Assembly: GCF_035958815.1 (NCBI RefSeq)
Contig: NZ_CP108383.1
Span: 5,704,001 to 5,768,000, forward strand
DNA: 64,000 nt
Direction: 5' to 3'
Source: Nocardia sp. NBC_01327
GTDB taxonomy: Bacteria > Actinomycetota > Actinomycetes > Mycobacteriales > Mycobacteriaceae
Part shown: piece by piece, positions 26,016 to 34,519 of the stretch
Layout of the letters: every line of letters begins with the position of its first letter
Position numbering within the stretch: position 1 is the first letter of the stretch
Notes under the pieces: model-generated
The model's database searches: none
Told to the model about the DNA's origin: nothing
Seen by the model: only the letters and a program-made list of their open reading frames with translations
Program-made: the position numbers and the translations under genes

Positions 26016-27047
26016 TCAAGACCCGGAGCGGCTCGCCGCACTCAGCTGTGCCAGCAACTCCGGCCCCGACCAGGTGCGACGGTCACCGTTCTCCGCAGCT
26101 GTCACGAGTTCGATCAGGCGCTGGTTCACCGGGGTGGGCAAGCCCACCATGGCGCCCAGGCTCACGATTTCACCACAGAGCCAAGGGATCTCGGTCTTGC
26201 GACCCGCCGCCAGGTCATCGGCCATGGACGAGCGGGCCACCGGATCGATGGCCAGCACCCGTCCGGCAACCCGGCGGAACAGGCCGTCGGGAACGGTCAG
26301 CAACCGCACCATGGCCTCGGGCGGCAGCACGGTGAGCCGGGCGGGTTCGATGCGCGCGGCCGTCATGACCGTCAGCGCCTCGTGCTGGGCCAGCGCCAGG
26401 CAGCGGCGGTAGTCACGGGTGCCCAGCTCCTCGCGCAGCGGGCGGCCGGACAGGGCATTGATGGGATTGTTCAGATTCAGCAGCAGCTTCGCCCACTGCA
26501 CGGGCAGCAGGTCCGGATGCCGCTTCCAGCCGAGACCGGATGCCTGCAGGACCGGGGCGAACCGGTTCAGCACCGCGTCATCGGCGACCGCGATACCGCC
26601 CGTGGTGCCGCGATGGAAGCGCCCGTTCTCGTGATGCACGACATTGAACATGACCATTCCGGCCAGTACCACGCATGCGGGCAGGATCTCCCGGATGACG
26701 GTGTCGTTGCCGATGCCGTTCTGCAGGCTGATCACCACGGTGCCGGGTTTGACCAGACCCGCCAGTTCCTGCGCGGCGGCCGCGGTACCGGCGGACTTCA
26801 CCGTGATCAGCACCAGATCGGCATCGGCGACCGCGGACGGATCGGTGGCCGTCCGGAACGCGCCGGGCTCGACGCGGTCGTCAGTGCCGTCCAGATCGGT
26901 CAGCCGCAGCCCGGAGGTCGTGATCTCGTCGAGCATGCGCGGCCGTCCCACGAACGTGACGTCCGCGCCCGCCGCGGCGAGTTTTCCGCCGACATAGAGA
27001 CCGATACTGCCCGCGCCGAGCACCATCACACGCTGTGCTGCACTCAA
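26016..27047 (-). CDS. 2-dehydropantoate 2-reductase-like (ApbA/PanE) protein
   Basis: A 343-residue NADPH-dependent reductase. The Rossmann motif GAGSIGLYVGG is near residue 10, the ketopantoate-reductase segment ITVKSAGT near 100, SLQNGIGND near 128, and the catalytic-Lys region WAKLLLNLNNPINAL near 205. The start is probably TTG at 27047, overlapping the pafC stop (TTGA), with GAGGAGG 10 nt upstream; GTG 27029 and ATG 27026 are alternatives. It would reduce ketopantoate to pantoate if a true PanE, but many paralogues have other substrates. I do not recall this gene in the M. tuberculosis paf-tat operon. Confidence 0.85.
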   Translation of the reverse strand: MSAAQRVMVLGAGSIGLYVGGKLAAAGADVTFVGRPRMLDEITTSGLRLTDLDGTDDRVEPGAFRTATDPSAVADADLVLITVKSAGTAAAAQELAGLVKPGTVVISLQNGIGNDTVIREILPACVVLAGMVMFNVVHHENGRFHRGTTGGIAVADDAVLNRFAPVLQASGLGWKRHPDLLPVQWAKLLLNLNNPINALSGRPLREELGTRDYRRCLALAQHEALTVMTAARIEPARLTVLPPEAMVRLLTVPDGLFRRVAGRVLAIDPVARSSMADDLAAGRKTEIPWLCGEIVSLGAMVGLPTPVNQRLIELVTAAENGDRRTWSGPELLAQLSAASRSGS

Positions 27048-28168
27048 GCGGGACCGACCTCCTCGAAACCGGTCAGGTGGAACGCCGCCGGATCGCCCTG
27101 TGCCAGCGCCGAATACGCGGCCAGCGCGGTGCCCGAACGCTCCCGCACCGCGGTCACCAGTTCGGGCGGGCCGAGCACGGTGACCCCGCCGCCGAAGCCG
27201 AGCAGCAGGCGCGCCATCCAGTCCAGGGTGGCGAAGCGCATGGTGGCCTCGATACTGCCGTCGGGATGCAGTGCGACACGGTGCATCTGGTACTGATCCA
27301 GCACCCAGCCGTAGTCGGCGCCGATCAGCAGGCGCGCCAGCGGAACCGCCGCATCGTCGACGAACAGGTCCAGGGCGGCGGTCTCGTCGAGCGCCGCCTC
27401 GGCGGGCGGCCGGGCCGGTTCGTCGAGTTCGGTGGCCTCCTCGATGCGGTCGAGGCGGAACAGGCGCACCCCCTCGGCCTGCCGGCACCAGGCCTGCAGA
27501 TAGCTGTTGTTGTCCACCAGGACAATACGAATCGGGTCGACCACTCGTTCGGAGACGACATCGCGGCTGGCGGAGTAGTAGACCAGGCGCAGCGCGCGAT
27601 TCTTGGCCAGCGCGGTGCGCACGGTCGCCACGGACGGCGCTTCGGCCGGGGCCGGGGCCACCTCGAATTCCGTTCCGGAGATGGCGGATTCGATTTTGGC
27701 GGTGGCCGAATGCGCGGCGCTCGGATCCACCATGCCGGGCAGGTCCGCGATGGAGCGCAGCGCCACCAGCAGCGCCGTGGCCTCCAGCGAGGTCAGGCGC
27801 AGCGGCCGGTCGATACCGGCGGAGAAGGTGACCTCGATGCTCTCCTCGGAGAACGACAGATCGATCAGATCACCCGGGCCGTAGCCCGGAAGTCCGCACA
27901 TCCACAGCTGATTCAGGTCGCTCATCAGCTGTTTGGTGGTCACACCCAGTTCCGCGGCCGCCTCGGCGGCGCTGATGCCCGGGTGCGCCTGGAAGTACGG
28001 GACCATATTCAGCAGGCGCGACAACCGCACCGACAGCCGGGTGCTCGCGGCCGCCGCGGCCCGGCGTTCCCGGGAACCGTTCGACACGCGCCCCCCGTCC
28101 GCGGCACTCTGTGCATCTTTGCGTGCACCGCCCGCGGCATCCTTGCGTGCACCGCCCCCGTCGCTCAT
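27044..28168 (-). CDS. pafC: WYL-domain regulator PafC
   Basis: A 374-residue partner of PafB. The winged-helix region (about 45-110) contains LSRLLNMVPYFQAHPGISAAEAAAELGVTTKQL, and the WYL domain (about 200-285) contains RALRLVYYSASR. In mycobacteria PafB and PafC form the LexA/RecA-independent activator of DNA-damage genes. The N-terminus is about 45 residues longer than the mycobacterial protein and includes a duplicated 24-bp segment encoding GGARKDA twice. Start overlaps the pafB stop by 4 nt, which supports the long form. Confidence 0.93.
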   Translation of the reverse strand: MSDGGGARKDAAGGARKDAQSAADGGRVSNGSRERRAAAAASTRLSVRLSRLLNMVPYFQAHPGISAAEAAAELGVTTKQLMSDLNQLWMCGLPGYGPGDLIDLSFSEESIEVTFSAGIDRPLRLTSLEATALLVALRSIADLPGMVDPSAAHSATAKIESAISGTEFEVAPAPAEAPSVATVRTALAKNRALRLVYYSASRDVVSERVVDPIRIVLVDNNSYLQAWCRQAEGVRLFRLDRIEEATELDEPARPPAEAALDETAALDLFVDDAAVPLARLLIGADYGWVLDQYQMHRVALHPDGSIEATMRFATLDWMARLLLGFGGGVTVLGPPELVTAVRERSGTALAAYSALAQGDPAAFHLTGFEEVGPA

Positions 28169-29157
28169 GCCGACACCTCGTTCCGCTCCAGCACCGACTC
28201 GAGCCTCGCAATCACGTTCTCGCGCAGATCTTCCGGTGCGAGCACCAGGGCGTCCGCACCCAATCCGGTAATGAGCCGGGCCAGCCAGTCACGCGAGCGG
28301 ATGGGCACCTCGACAATGGCGCCGGGACGGCCACCGAGCGCCCGCTCCTCCATGATCGCGCCCAGCCGGCGGATCTCCTGACCGCGGCCGTCGGCCACCC
28401 AGACGGTCGCCGAACCGGCGATCGGCGCCTGGCTGGTGACCTCGGCGACCACCGCGCGCAGATCCACGCCCTCGGGCTTGTGCACGGCATTGGCCGGACC
28501 GTATTCGGTGACCGCCTCACCGATGCGGGAGACCCGGAAGGTGCGCTGTGCATTGCGTGCATTGTCGTAGCCGACGAGATACCAGCGGCCGTGATGGGTG
28601 ACCACACCCCACGGCTGCACATCGCGCTCGATCGGATCGCCGTGCGATTGCCGGTGCAGGAAGCGCACCGAGCGGCCCGCATCGACGGCGGCGAGCAGTT
28701 TGCTCAGCACCGGTTCCGAACCGCGCGTGCGCGCGGGAACCGCGGGCACCGAGGCGAACCCTGCATCGGGTTCCACATGGATACCGGCGGCGCGCAGCTT
28801 GAGCAGTCCGCCCTCGGCTGCCGCGGCCAGTTCCGGGGATTCCCACAGCTGCACGGCCACCGCGACGGCAGCCGACTCCGCGCTGGTCAGATCGATATCG
28901 GGTAGCTCGTACGCATCGCGATTGATGCGATAGCCCTCCGCGCCCGAATACCGGCTGATGGGGCCGATTTCCAGGGGTATGCCCAGATCGCGCAGCTCGT
29001 TCTTGTCGCGCTCGAACATGCGGCTGAAAGCCTCATCGCTCGCGGACTCCTCGTACCCGGCCACACTGTCCCGAATCCGCTCGGCGGTCAGGAATTGGCG
29101 GGTGGACAGCAGCGCGATAACCAGATTCATCAACCGCTCGACCTTGGATATCGCCAC
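28165..29157 (-). CDS. pafB: WYL-domain regulator PafB
   Basis: A 330-residue transcription regulator: winged helix at the N-terminus (VERLMNLVIALLSTRQFLTAERIRDSV), then a WYL domain (about 165-245, with WYLVGYDNARNAQRTFRVSRI) and a WCX-type C-terminus. Acts with PafC on damage-inducible promoters in mycobacteria (established for the orthologues). It lies 79 bp downstream of pafA, with a hairpin between, so it may have its own promoter as well as readthrough. Confidence 0.93.
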   Translation of the reverse strand: MAISKVERLMNLVIALLSTRQFLTAERIRDSVAGYEESASDEAFSRMFERDKNELRDLGIPLEIGPISRYSGAEGYRINRDAYELPDIDLTSAESAAVAVAVQLWESPELAAAAEGGLLKLRAAGIHVEPDAGFASVPAVPARTRGSEPVLSKLLAAVDAGRSVRFLHRQSHGDPIERDVQPWGVVTHHGRWYLVGYDNARNAQRTFRVSRIGEAVTEYGPANAVHKPEGVDLRAVVAEVTSQAPIAGSATVWVADGRGQEIRRLGAIMEERALGGRPGAIVEVPIRSRDWLARLITGLGADALVLAPEDLRENVIARLESVLERNEVSA

Positions 29158-29193
29158 CCGTTAGAGAGTAGTGTGTGCCACCCTCGCGCGCGT

Positions 29194-29222
29194 AGGGCGA
29201 CCCGGACATGCCGGGCCGCCCT
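29194..29222 (-). terminator. Hairpin between pafA and pafB
   Basis: AGGGCG.CCCGG pairs with CCGGG.CGCCCT with one internal mismatch and a 5-nt loop, 15 nt after the pafA stop. There is no U-tract; probably partial termination. Confidence 0.5.
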
Positions 29223-29236
29223 TCGCAATAGCGGTC

Positions 29237-30595
29237 TTACATCGAGGCGATGAGCCGATCCACGCGCTCGTCCACCGAACGGAACGGGTCCTTGCAGAGC
29301 ACGGTGCGCTGCGCCTGGTCATTGAGCTTGAGATGCACCCAGTCGACCGTGAAATCGCGGCCGGCCTCCTGTGCGGCGGTGATGAAATCGCCGCGCAGTT
29401 TGGCGCGGGTGGTCTGCGGCGGGGTGTTGACCGCGGCGTCGACCGCCTCGTCCTCGGTGATGCGCTTGGCCAGACCCTTGCGCTGCAGCAGGTCGAAGAC
29501 GCCGCGGCCGCGCTTGATGTCGTGGTAGGCCAGATCCAATTGCGCGATCTTGGGATCGGACAGCTCCATGCTGTAGCGATCCTGATAGCGCTGGAACAGC
29601 TTGCGCTTGATGACCCAGTCGATCTCGGTGTCCACCTTGGCGAAATCCTGCGCCTCGACGGCATCGAGGGTGCGACCCCACAGATCCACCACCGCGTCGA
29701 CCTGCGGATCGCGATCGCGATTGCGCAGATGCTCGACGGCGCGGGCGTAGTACTCGCGCTGGATTTCCAGGGCACTGGCCTGCCGGCCGCCCGCCAACCG
29801 CACCGGACGGCGTCCGGTGAGATCATGCGAGACCTCGCGAATGGCGCGAATCGGGTTGTCCAGAGCGAAGTCCCGGAACGCGACCCCCGCCTCGATCATC
29901 TCCAGGACGAGCGATGCGGTGCCGACCTTGAGCATGGTGCTCGGCTCGGCCATATTCGAGTCGCCGACGATGACATGCAGGCGGCGGTACTTCTCGGCAT
30001 CGGCATGCGGCTCATCACGAGTGTTGATGATGGGCCGCGACCGCGTGGTCGCCGAGGAGACGCCCTCCCAGATGTGCTCCGCGCGCTGCGAGAGGCAGAA
30101 CGTGGCGGCCTTGGGCGTCTGCAGGATCTTTCCGGCCCCGCAGATGAGCTGACGGGTCACCAGGAAGGGCAGCAGCACATCCGATATCCGGGAGAACTCG
30201 CCCGCACGCACCACGAGGAAGTTCTCGTGACAGCCGTAGGAGTTGCCCGCGGAGTCGGTGTTGTTCTTGAAGAGATAGATGTCACCGCCTATGCCCTCTT
30301 CGGCAAGACGCTGTTCGGCGTCGATGAGCAGATCCTCCAGGACCCGTTCACCGGCGCGGTCATGAGTGACCAGCTGCACCAAGCTGTCGCACTCGGCCGT
30401 TGCGTACTCCGGATGTGAACCGACATCAAGGTAGAGCCGGGCACCGTTGCGGAGGAACACGTTCGAACTACGGCCCCAGGAAACTACCCGGCGGAAAAGG
30501 TACCGGGCCACCTCGTCAGGACTCAACCGACGGTGACCGTGGAAGGTGCACGTCACCCCGAATTCGGTTTCGATCCCCATGATTCGTCGCTGCAC
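29237..30595 (-). CDS. pafA: Pup-protein ligase PafA
   Basis: Ligates deamidated Pup through its C-terminal Glu to substrate lysines, using ATP (glutamine-synthetase-like fold). The GTG at 30595 gives 452 residues, exactly the length I recall for the M. tuberculosis enzyme, beginning VQRRIMGIETEFGV. Characteristic elements are the IETEFG magnesium-site Glu, the YLDVGSHPEYAT loop (catalytic Asp in YLD), NNTDSAGNSYGCHEN, and INTRDEPHADAEKYRRLHVIVGDSN. It is set apart from prcA by a terminator and 260 bp holding a palindrome cluster, so it is probably transcribed independently. Confidence 0.97.
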   Translation of the reverse strand: MQRRIMGIETEFGVTCTFHGHRRLSPDEVARYLFRRVVSWGRSSNVFLRNGARLYLDVGSHPEYATAECDSLVQLVTHDRAGERVLEDLLIDAEQRLAEEGIGGDIYLFKNNTDSAGNSYGCHENFLVVRAGEFSRISDVLLPFLVTRQLICGAGKILQTPKAATFCLSQRAEHIWEGVSSATTRSRPIINTRDEPHADAEKYRRLHVIVGDSNMAEPSTMLKVGTASLVLEMIEAGVAFRDFALDNPIRAIREVSHDLTGRRPVRLAGGRQASALEIQREYYARAVEHLRNRDRDPQVDAVVDLWGRTLDAVEAQDFAKVDTEIDWVIKRKLFQRYQDRYSMELSDPKIAQLDLAYHDIKRGRGVFDLLQRKGLAKRITEDEAVDAAVNTPPQTTRAKLRGDFITAAQEAGRDFTVDWVHLKLNDQAQRTVLCKDPFRSVDERVDRLIASM

Positions 30596-30670
30596 CCTAT
30601 CGACATTACAGCGATGTAGTGCCCGATAAGGGTGGTGTCGGACATGCGATGCAAACGTATTCACAACGAT

Positions 30671-30774
30671 TTAGCACTGAGTGCAACCCCGCACCGGCCG
30701 TAGGCAGCGAAAAAGCAAGGCCCCTTTGCACTCTGCTGTACAGAGTGCAAACACTCGGAGGGTCCGAGTGCAAC
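30671..30774 (-). promoter_or_regulatory. CIRCE-like inverted repeat and half-site cluster upstream of pafA
   Basis: The core palindrome TTTGCACTC-N9-GAGTGCAAA (30725-30751) has the 9-9-9 layout of the HrcA operator CIRCE (TTAGCACTC-N9-GAGTGCTAA) with one symmetrical difference per arm. Other half-sites are TTAGCACT joined to GAGTGCAAC (30671-30687) and GAGTGCAAC (30766-30774). A further perfect repeat, CACTCGGA-GGG-TCCGAGTG, lies at 30752-30770. All lie 76-180 nt upstream of the pafA start. Sites are seen; HrcA binding is inferred. Confidence 0.6.
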
Positions 30775-30807
30775 GTGGCAGCGGGTACCGGAACTGCCGG
30801 AAAAAGA

Positions 30808-30846
30808 AATCCCCGATCGCCCACATGCGGTGGGTGATCGGGGATT
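30808..30846 (-). terminator. Intrinsic terminator of the pup-prcB-prcA operon
   Basis: 17-nt arms starting AATCCCCGATC pair with one G/A position (a G-U wobble in one orientation) around a 5-nt loop. On the minus strand the stem is followed by TTTCTTTTT, a proper U-tract. It starts 12 nt beyond the prcA stop. Confidence 0.88.
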
Positions 30847-30857
30847 CCGGGATTTTG

Positions 30858-31634
30858 CTAGGCCTGCGAGGGATCTCCGGCCGACGGCTTGTCGGCCTCG
30901 GCTGTCGCGGTGGCGCTCTGCGCCTTACCGGTGATCAGCTCCTGCAGTGCGCCGCCGGTAATGCGGCGGAACGCCCGCCGCGGCCGGGACTGCTCGAGAG
31001 TTGCCACTTCGAGCTGCGACCCACCCGTCGGTTTCTTGTCCTTGTCGGCGTTTTCCGGCGCCGACTTTTGCAGGGCCTGCATTGCCACCGTCACTGCGGA
31101 GTGCAGATCCAGGCCCGGCCGGTAGGAATCCTTGAGCGCGGTGACGATCGGGTCGGTATTGCCGCCCATCACCACGAATTCGCGCTCGTCGACAATCGAT
31201 CCGTCGAAGTTGATCCGGTACAGCACCGAGTTCGGTTCTGCCCCCGGATAGCCCACCTCGGCGATGCAGATCTCCACCTCGAACGGCTTGAGCTGATCGG
31301 TGAAGATGGTGCCGAGGCTCTGCGCGTACAGGTTGGCCAGGAATCGGCCGGTGACATCGCGCCGGTCGAACTGGTAACCGCGCAGATCGGCCTGCAGAAT
31401 GCCACCGCGGCGCAGGCTTTCGAACTCGTTGTACTTGCCGACGGCGGCGAAGCCGACGCGGTCGTACAGCTCGCTCACCTTGTGCAGTGTGGCCGAAGGG
31501 TTCTCGGCGACGAACACCACACCTTTGTCGTACACCAGCACCACAACACTGCGGCCTCGTGCGATGCCCTTGCGCGCAAGTTCGGTCTTGTCGCGCATGA
31601 TCTGTTCGGCGGACGCGTAATACGGCAGTGTCAT
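30858..31634 (-). CDS. prcA: 20S proteasome alpha subunit
   Basis: A 258-residue structural subunit forming the outer rings of the core particle. It opens MTLPYYASAEQIMRDKTELARKGIARGRSVVVL, the alpha-type N-terminal gate region, and lacks a propeptide or catalytic Thr. The C-terminal 50 residues are a low-complexity Lys/Ala/Ser tail (ATAEADKPSAGDPSQA). The ATG overlaps the prcB stop by 4 nt. Confidence 0.97.
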   Translation of the reverse strand: MTLPYYASAEQIMRDKTELARKGIARGRSVVVLVYDKGVVFVAENPSATLHKVSELYDRVGFAAVGKYNEFESLRRGGILQADLRGYQFDRRDVTGRFLANLYAQSLGTIFTDQLKPFEVEICIAEVGYPGAEPNSVLYRINFDGSIVDEREFVVMGGNTDPIVTALKDSYRPGLDLHSAVTVAMQALQKSAPENADKDKKPTGGSQLEVATLEQSRPRRAFRRITGGALQELITGKAQSATATAEADKPSAGDPSQA

Positions 31635-32485
31635 GCTCGGGCACCCCCTTCTTCGTCCGCGCGCGTGGCCACGATCTCACGGGTGATCTCGGCCAGCCGA
31701 CCCTCCGACACCTCAACGGAGCCTTCGGAATCGATGACGATCGCCGTCGGGTAGATGCCCCGCATGGTGTCGGGACCGCCGGTGGCGGTGTCGTCGTCGG
31801 CGGCGTCGAACAGGGACTCGACGGCGATACTCAGCGCCTGGTCCTGATCGATGCCGCGGCGGTAGGTCTTCTTGAGCGAGGACCTGGCGAACAGGGAGCC
31901 GGAACCGACAGCGGTATAACCGAATCGCTCTTCGCTGCGGCCGCCGACCACGTCGTAGGAGATGATGCGCCCGGACCTGTCCGGGTCGGAGGCGTCCGGG
32001 TCGTAGCCGACCAGGAGCGGCACCACGACCAGGCCCTGCAGGGCCGCAGGCAGGTTGTCGCGCACCATTTTCGAGAGCTTGTTTGCCTTGCCGTCGAAGG
32101 TGAGGGAGACGCCCTCGATCTTCTCGTAGTACTCGAGCTCCACCGCGAACAGCCGGATCATCTCGATGGCCATACCCGCGGTGCCCGCGATGCCGGCCGC
32201 GGAGAAGGTGTCGGTGATGTACACCTTCTCGATGTCACGGCTGGCCAGCAGGTTGCCCTGGGTGGCCCGGCGGTCGCCGGCGATCAGCACACCGCCGCGG
32301 TAGGAGACCGCGACGATGGTGGTGCCGTGCGGTGCGATATCCGACGGCGCACTCCCCAGGGGGTGCGCGCCGTCGGTCCGGAAATTATTGCCTGGCAACA
32401 GTTCCGGCGCATTGAGCCGCAGGTATTCGGAGAAGGACGAGAGGGCGTACCCCGTCTGGAGACGCAAGGGGTCGCCTGAGGTCAC
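31631..32485 (-). CDS. prcB: 20S proteasome beta subunit
   Basis: A 284-residue catalytic subunit. Autoprocessing after the propeptide (SDIAPHG) would expose Thr55 of TTIVAVSYRGGVLIAGDRRAT as the N-terminal nucleophile. The conserved Asp and Lys of the GDRRAT and GTAGMA regions are present. It degrades pupylated proteins delivered by an ATPase (Mpa/ARC) whose gene is not in the window. It overlaps pup and prcA by 4 nt each, a tight three-gene unit. Confidence 0.97.
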   Translation of the reverse strand: MTSGDPLRLQTGYALSSFSEYLRLNAPELLPGNNFRTDGAHPLGSAPSDIAPHGTTIVAVSYRGGVLIAGDRRATQGNLLASRDIEKVYITDTFSAAGIAGTAGMAIEMIRLFAVELEYYEKIEGVSLTFDGKANKLSKMVRDNLPAALQGLVVVPLLVGYDPDASDPDRSGRIISYDVVGGRSEERFGYTAVGSGSLFARSSLKKTYRRGIDQDQALSIAVESLFDAADDDTATGGPDTMRGIYPTAIVIDSEGSVEVSEGRLAEITREIVATRADEEGGARA

Positions 32486-32676
32486 TGGCCGCCCTTCTGA
32501 ACATACGCACGCACGAAGTCCTCGGCATTCTCCTCGAGGACATCGTCGATCTCGTCGAGCAGGTCGTCGGTCTCCTCAGCCAGTTTTTCGCGACGCTCCT
32601 GCCCCGCAGCACCGCCCTCGACTGGACCCTCATCCTCGTCGCCACCACCGGCGCGCTTGGTCTGCTCTTGTGCCAT
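32482..32676 (-). CDS. pup: Prokaryotic ubiquitin-like protein Pup
   Basis: A 64-residue disordered modifier. It has the N-terminal MAQEQTKR, the ATPase-binding coiled region (ERREKLAEETDDLLDEIDDVL), and ends in ...YVQKGGQ. The last residue is Gln, so Dop must deamidate it to Glu before PafA can use it; dop is the next gene upstream. A GAGGAGG site precedes the ATG. The length equals the mycobacterial protein. Confidence 0.98.
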   Translation of the reverse strand: MAQEQTKRAGGGDEDEGPVEGGAAGQERREKLAEETDDLLDEIDDVLEENAEDFVRAYVQKGGQ

Positions 32677-32877
32677 AGCAGCCGACCTCCTCTGTGATCA
32701 TCGGCGAGCACCGGAGAAAATCCGATGCCCGTCCCCCAACACTACCCAGCCATACGGACAACACGCCGGATTAACCGCATTGACGTCGTCCCGCTATATC
32801 CCAGAGGCCTCCCAGGCACCGCCCCCGAACCCCTGGAAGACCTGGGGGCGAGCCCCTGGAACCCGACGAGAAAGACC

Positions 32878-34377
32878 TCAGTGTGTGAGCTGTTGCACCA
32901 GTTCAGCAGCAGTTTGTACGCCGTCGAGCAGTTTCCCCACGTGTGACTTGGTGCCGCGGCGCGGTTCGAGGGTGGGGATGCGAACCAAAGAATCGCCACC
33001 CAGATCGAAGATCACCGAATCCCAGCTGGCGGCGGCGATATCCGCGCCGAAACGCCGCAGACATTCACCGCGGAAGTAGGCGCGAGTATCGGTGGGCGGG
33101 TTGGTCATTGCGTCCAGGACCTGTTGTTCGGAGACCAGGCGCTGCATGGATCCGCGGGCCACGAGGCGGTTGTAGAGGCCCTTGTCGAGACGTACGTCGG
33201 AGTACTGGAGGTCGACGAGGTGCAGCTTGGGTGCGGCCCAATTGAGGCCCTCACGGTTGCGCATGCCTTCCAGCAGGCGCAGTTTCGCGGTCCAGTCGAG
33301 CAGGTCCGCGGTCTCCATGGGGTCGCGCTCGAGCAGATCCAGCACATGCGCCCACTTCTCGATGACGTCCTGCACGCGTGCGTCGTCATTGCCGATGCGG
33401 TCCATGTACTTCTCGACGCGATCGAGGTAGATGCGTTGCAGCGCAAGCCCGGTCAGCTCGCGGCCGTCGGCAAGCGCGACGGTGGCGCGCAGCGTCGGGT
33501 CGTGGCTGATGGTGTGCACGGCGGTGACGGGCCGGGCCAGTTGCAGATCCGAGAGGTCCTCGCCGGCCTCGATGAGATCCAGCACCAGGGCGCTGGTGCC
33601 GACCTTCAGGTAGGTGGACCATTCGGCGAGGTTGGCATCGCCGATGATGACGTGCAGCCGCCGGTATTTGTCGGCGTCGGCGTGCGGTTCGTCACGGGTG
33701 TTGATGATGCCGCGCTTGAGCGTGGTCTCCAGGCCGACCTCGACCTCGATGTAATCGGCGCGCTGGGACAGCTGGAAACCGGCGGTATCACCGTTCTGGC
33801 CGATGCCGACCCGGCCGGAACCACAGATCACCTGGCGGGAGGCGAAGAACGGGGTGAGGCCGATGATGATCTGGTTGAACGGCGTATCGCGGCTCATGAG
33901 GTAGTTCTCGTGGGTGCCGTAGGAGGCGCCCTTGCCGTCGGTGTTGTTCTTGTACAGCTGCATGCGCGGGGCGCCGGGCACGCTGGAGGCGAAGCGGGCG
34001 GCGGACTCCATGACCCGCTCACCGGCCTTGTCCCAGATCACCGCGTCCAGGGGGTCGGTGACCTCGGGGGCGGAGTATTCGGGGTGCGCGTGGTCGACGT
34101 AGAGGCGGGCCCCGTTCGTCAGGATCATATTGGCCGCGCCGACCTCGTCGGCGTCGATGACCGGTGCGGGTCCGTTGAGTCGTCCGAGGTCGAAGCCGCG
34201 CGCATCGCGCAGCGGTGACTCCACCTCGTAGTCCCAGCGGGTTCGTTTGGCGCGCGGCACGCCTTCGGCTGCGGCATAGGCGAGGACCGCCTGGGTCGAC
34301 GTGAGGATCGGGTTGGCCGACGGCTCCGAAGGCGTCGAAATGCCGTACTCGACCTCGATTCCGATGATGCGCTGCAT
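32878..34377 (-). CDS. dop: Deamidase of Pup / depupylase Dop
   Basis: A 499-residue glutamine-synthetase-fold enzyme that converts the C-terminal Gln of Pup to Glu and also removes Pup from substrates. It begins MQRIIGIEVEYGI (metal-site Glu), and has the ARLYVDHAHPEYSAPE loop with the key Asp, NNTDGKGASYGTHENYL, and INTRDEPHADADKYRRLHVIIGDAN shared with PafA. The Dop-specific insertion after residue 40 (about 35-75) is present, separating it from PafA. 201 bp lies between dop and pup, enough for a promoter. Confidence 0.96.
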   Translation of the reverse strand: MQRIIGIEVEYGISTPSEPSANPILTSTQAVLAYAAAEGVPRAKRTRWDYEVESPLRDARGFDLGRLNGPAPVIDADEVGAANMILTNGARLYVDHAHPEYSAPEVTDPLDAVIWDKAGERVMESAARFASSVPGAPRMQLYKNNTDGKGASYGTHENYLMSRDTPFNQIIIGLTPFFASRQVICGSGRVGIGQNGDTAGFQLSQRADYIEVEVGLETTLKRGIINTRDEPHADADKYRRLHVIIGDANLAEWSTYLKVGTSALVLDLIEAGEDLSDLQLARPVTAVHTISHDPTLRATVALADGRELTGLALQRIYLDRVEKYMDRIGNDDARVQDVIEKWAHVLDLLERDPMETADLLDWTAKLRLLEGMRNREGLNWAAPKLHLVDLQYSDVRLDKGLYNRLVARGSMQRLVSEQQVLDAMTNPPTDTRAYFRGECLRRFGADIAAASWDSVIFDLGGDSLVRIPTLEPRRGTKSHVGKLLDGVQTAAELVQQLTH

Positions 34378-34519
34378 GCCCCGAGCCTAGGCGACGCGGC
34401 CGCGAATCGGGCGCGACCGGGTGCGGGTCAGGTATCAGGGTGGGTCATTCGCTGGTCGTACCCGGCATCGTTCTCGCGGTCGATCCGCGCTGACCTGCCC
34501 GGAAGACACAATGTGAGCC

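Noticed and set aside
30606..30824. 72-residue minus-strand frame between prcA and pafA
   Set aside because: It covers the prc terminator and the palindrome cluster, has no ribosome site and no family pattern.
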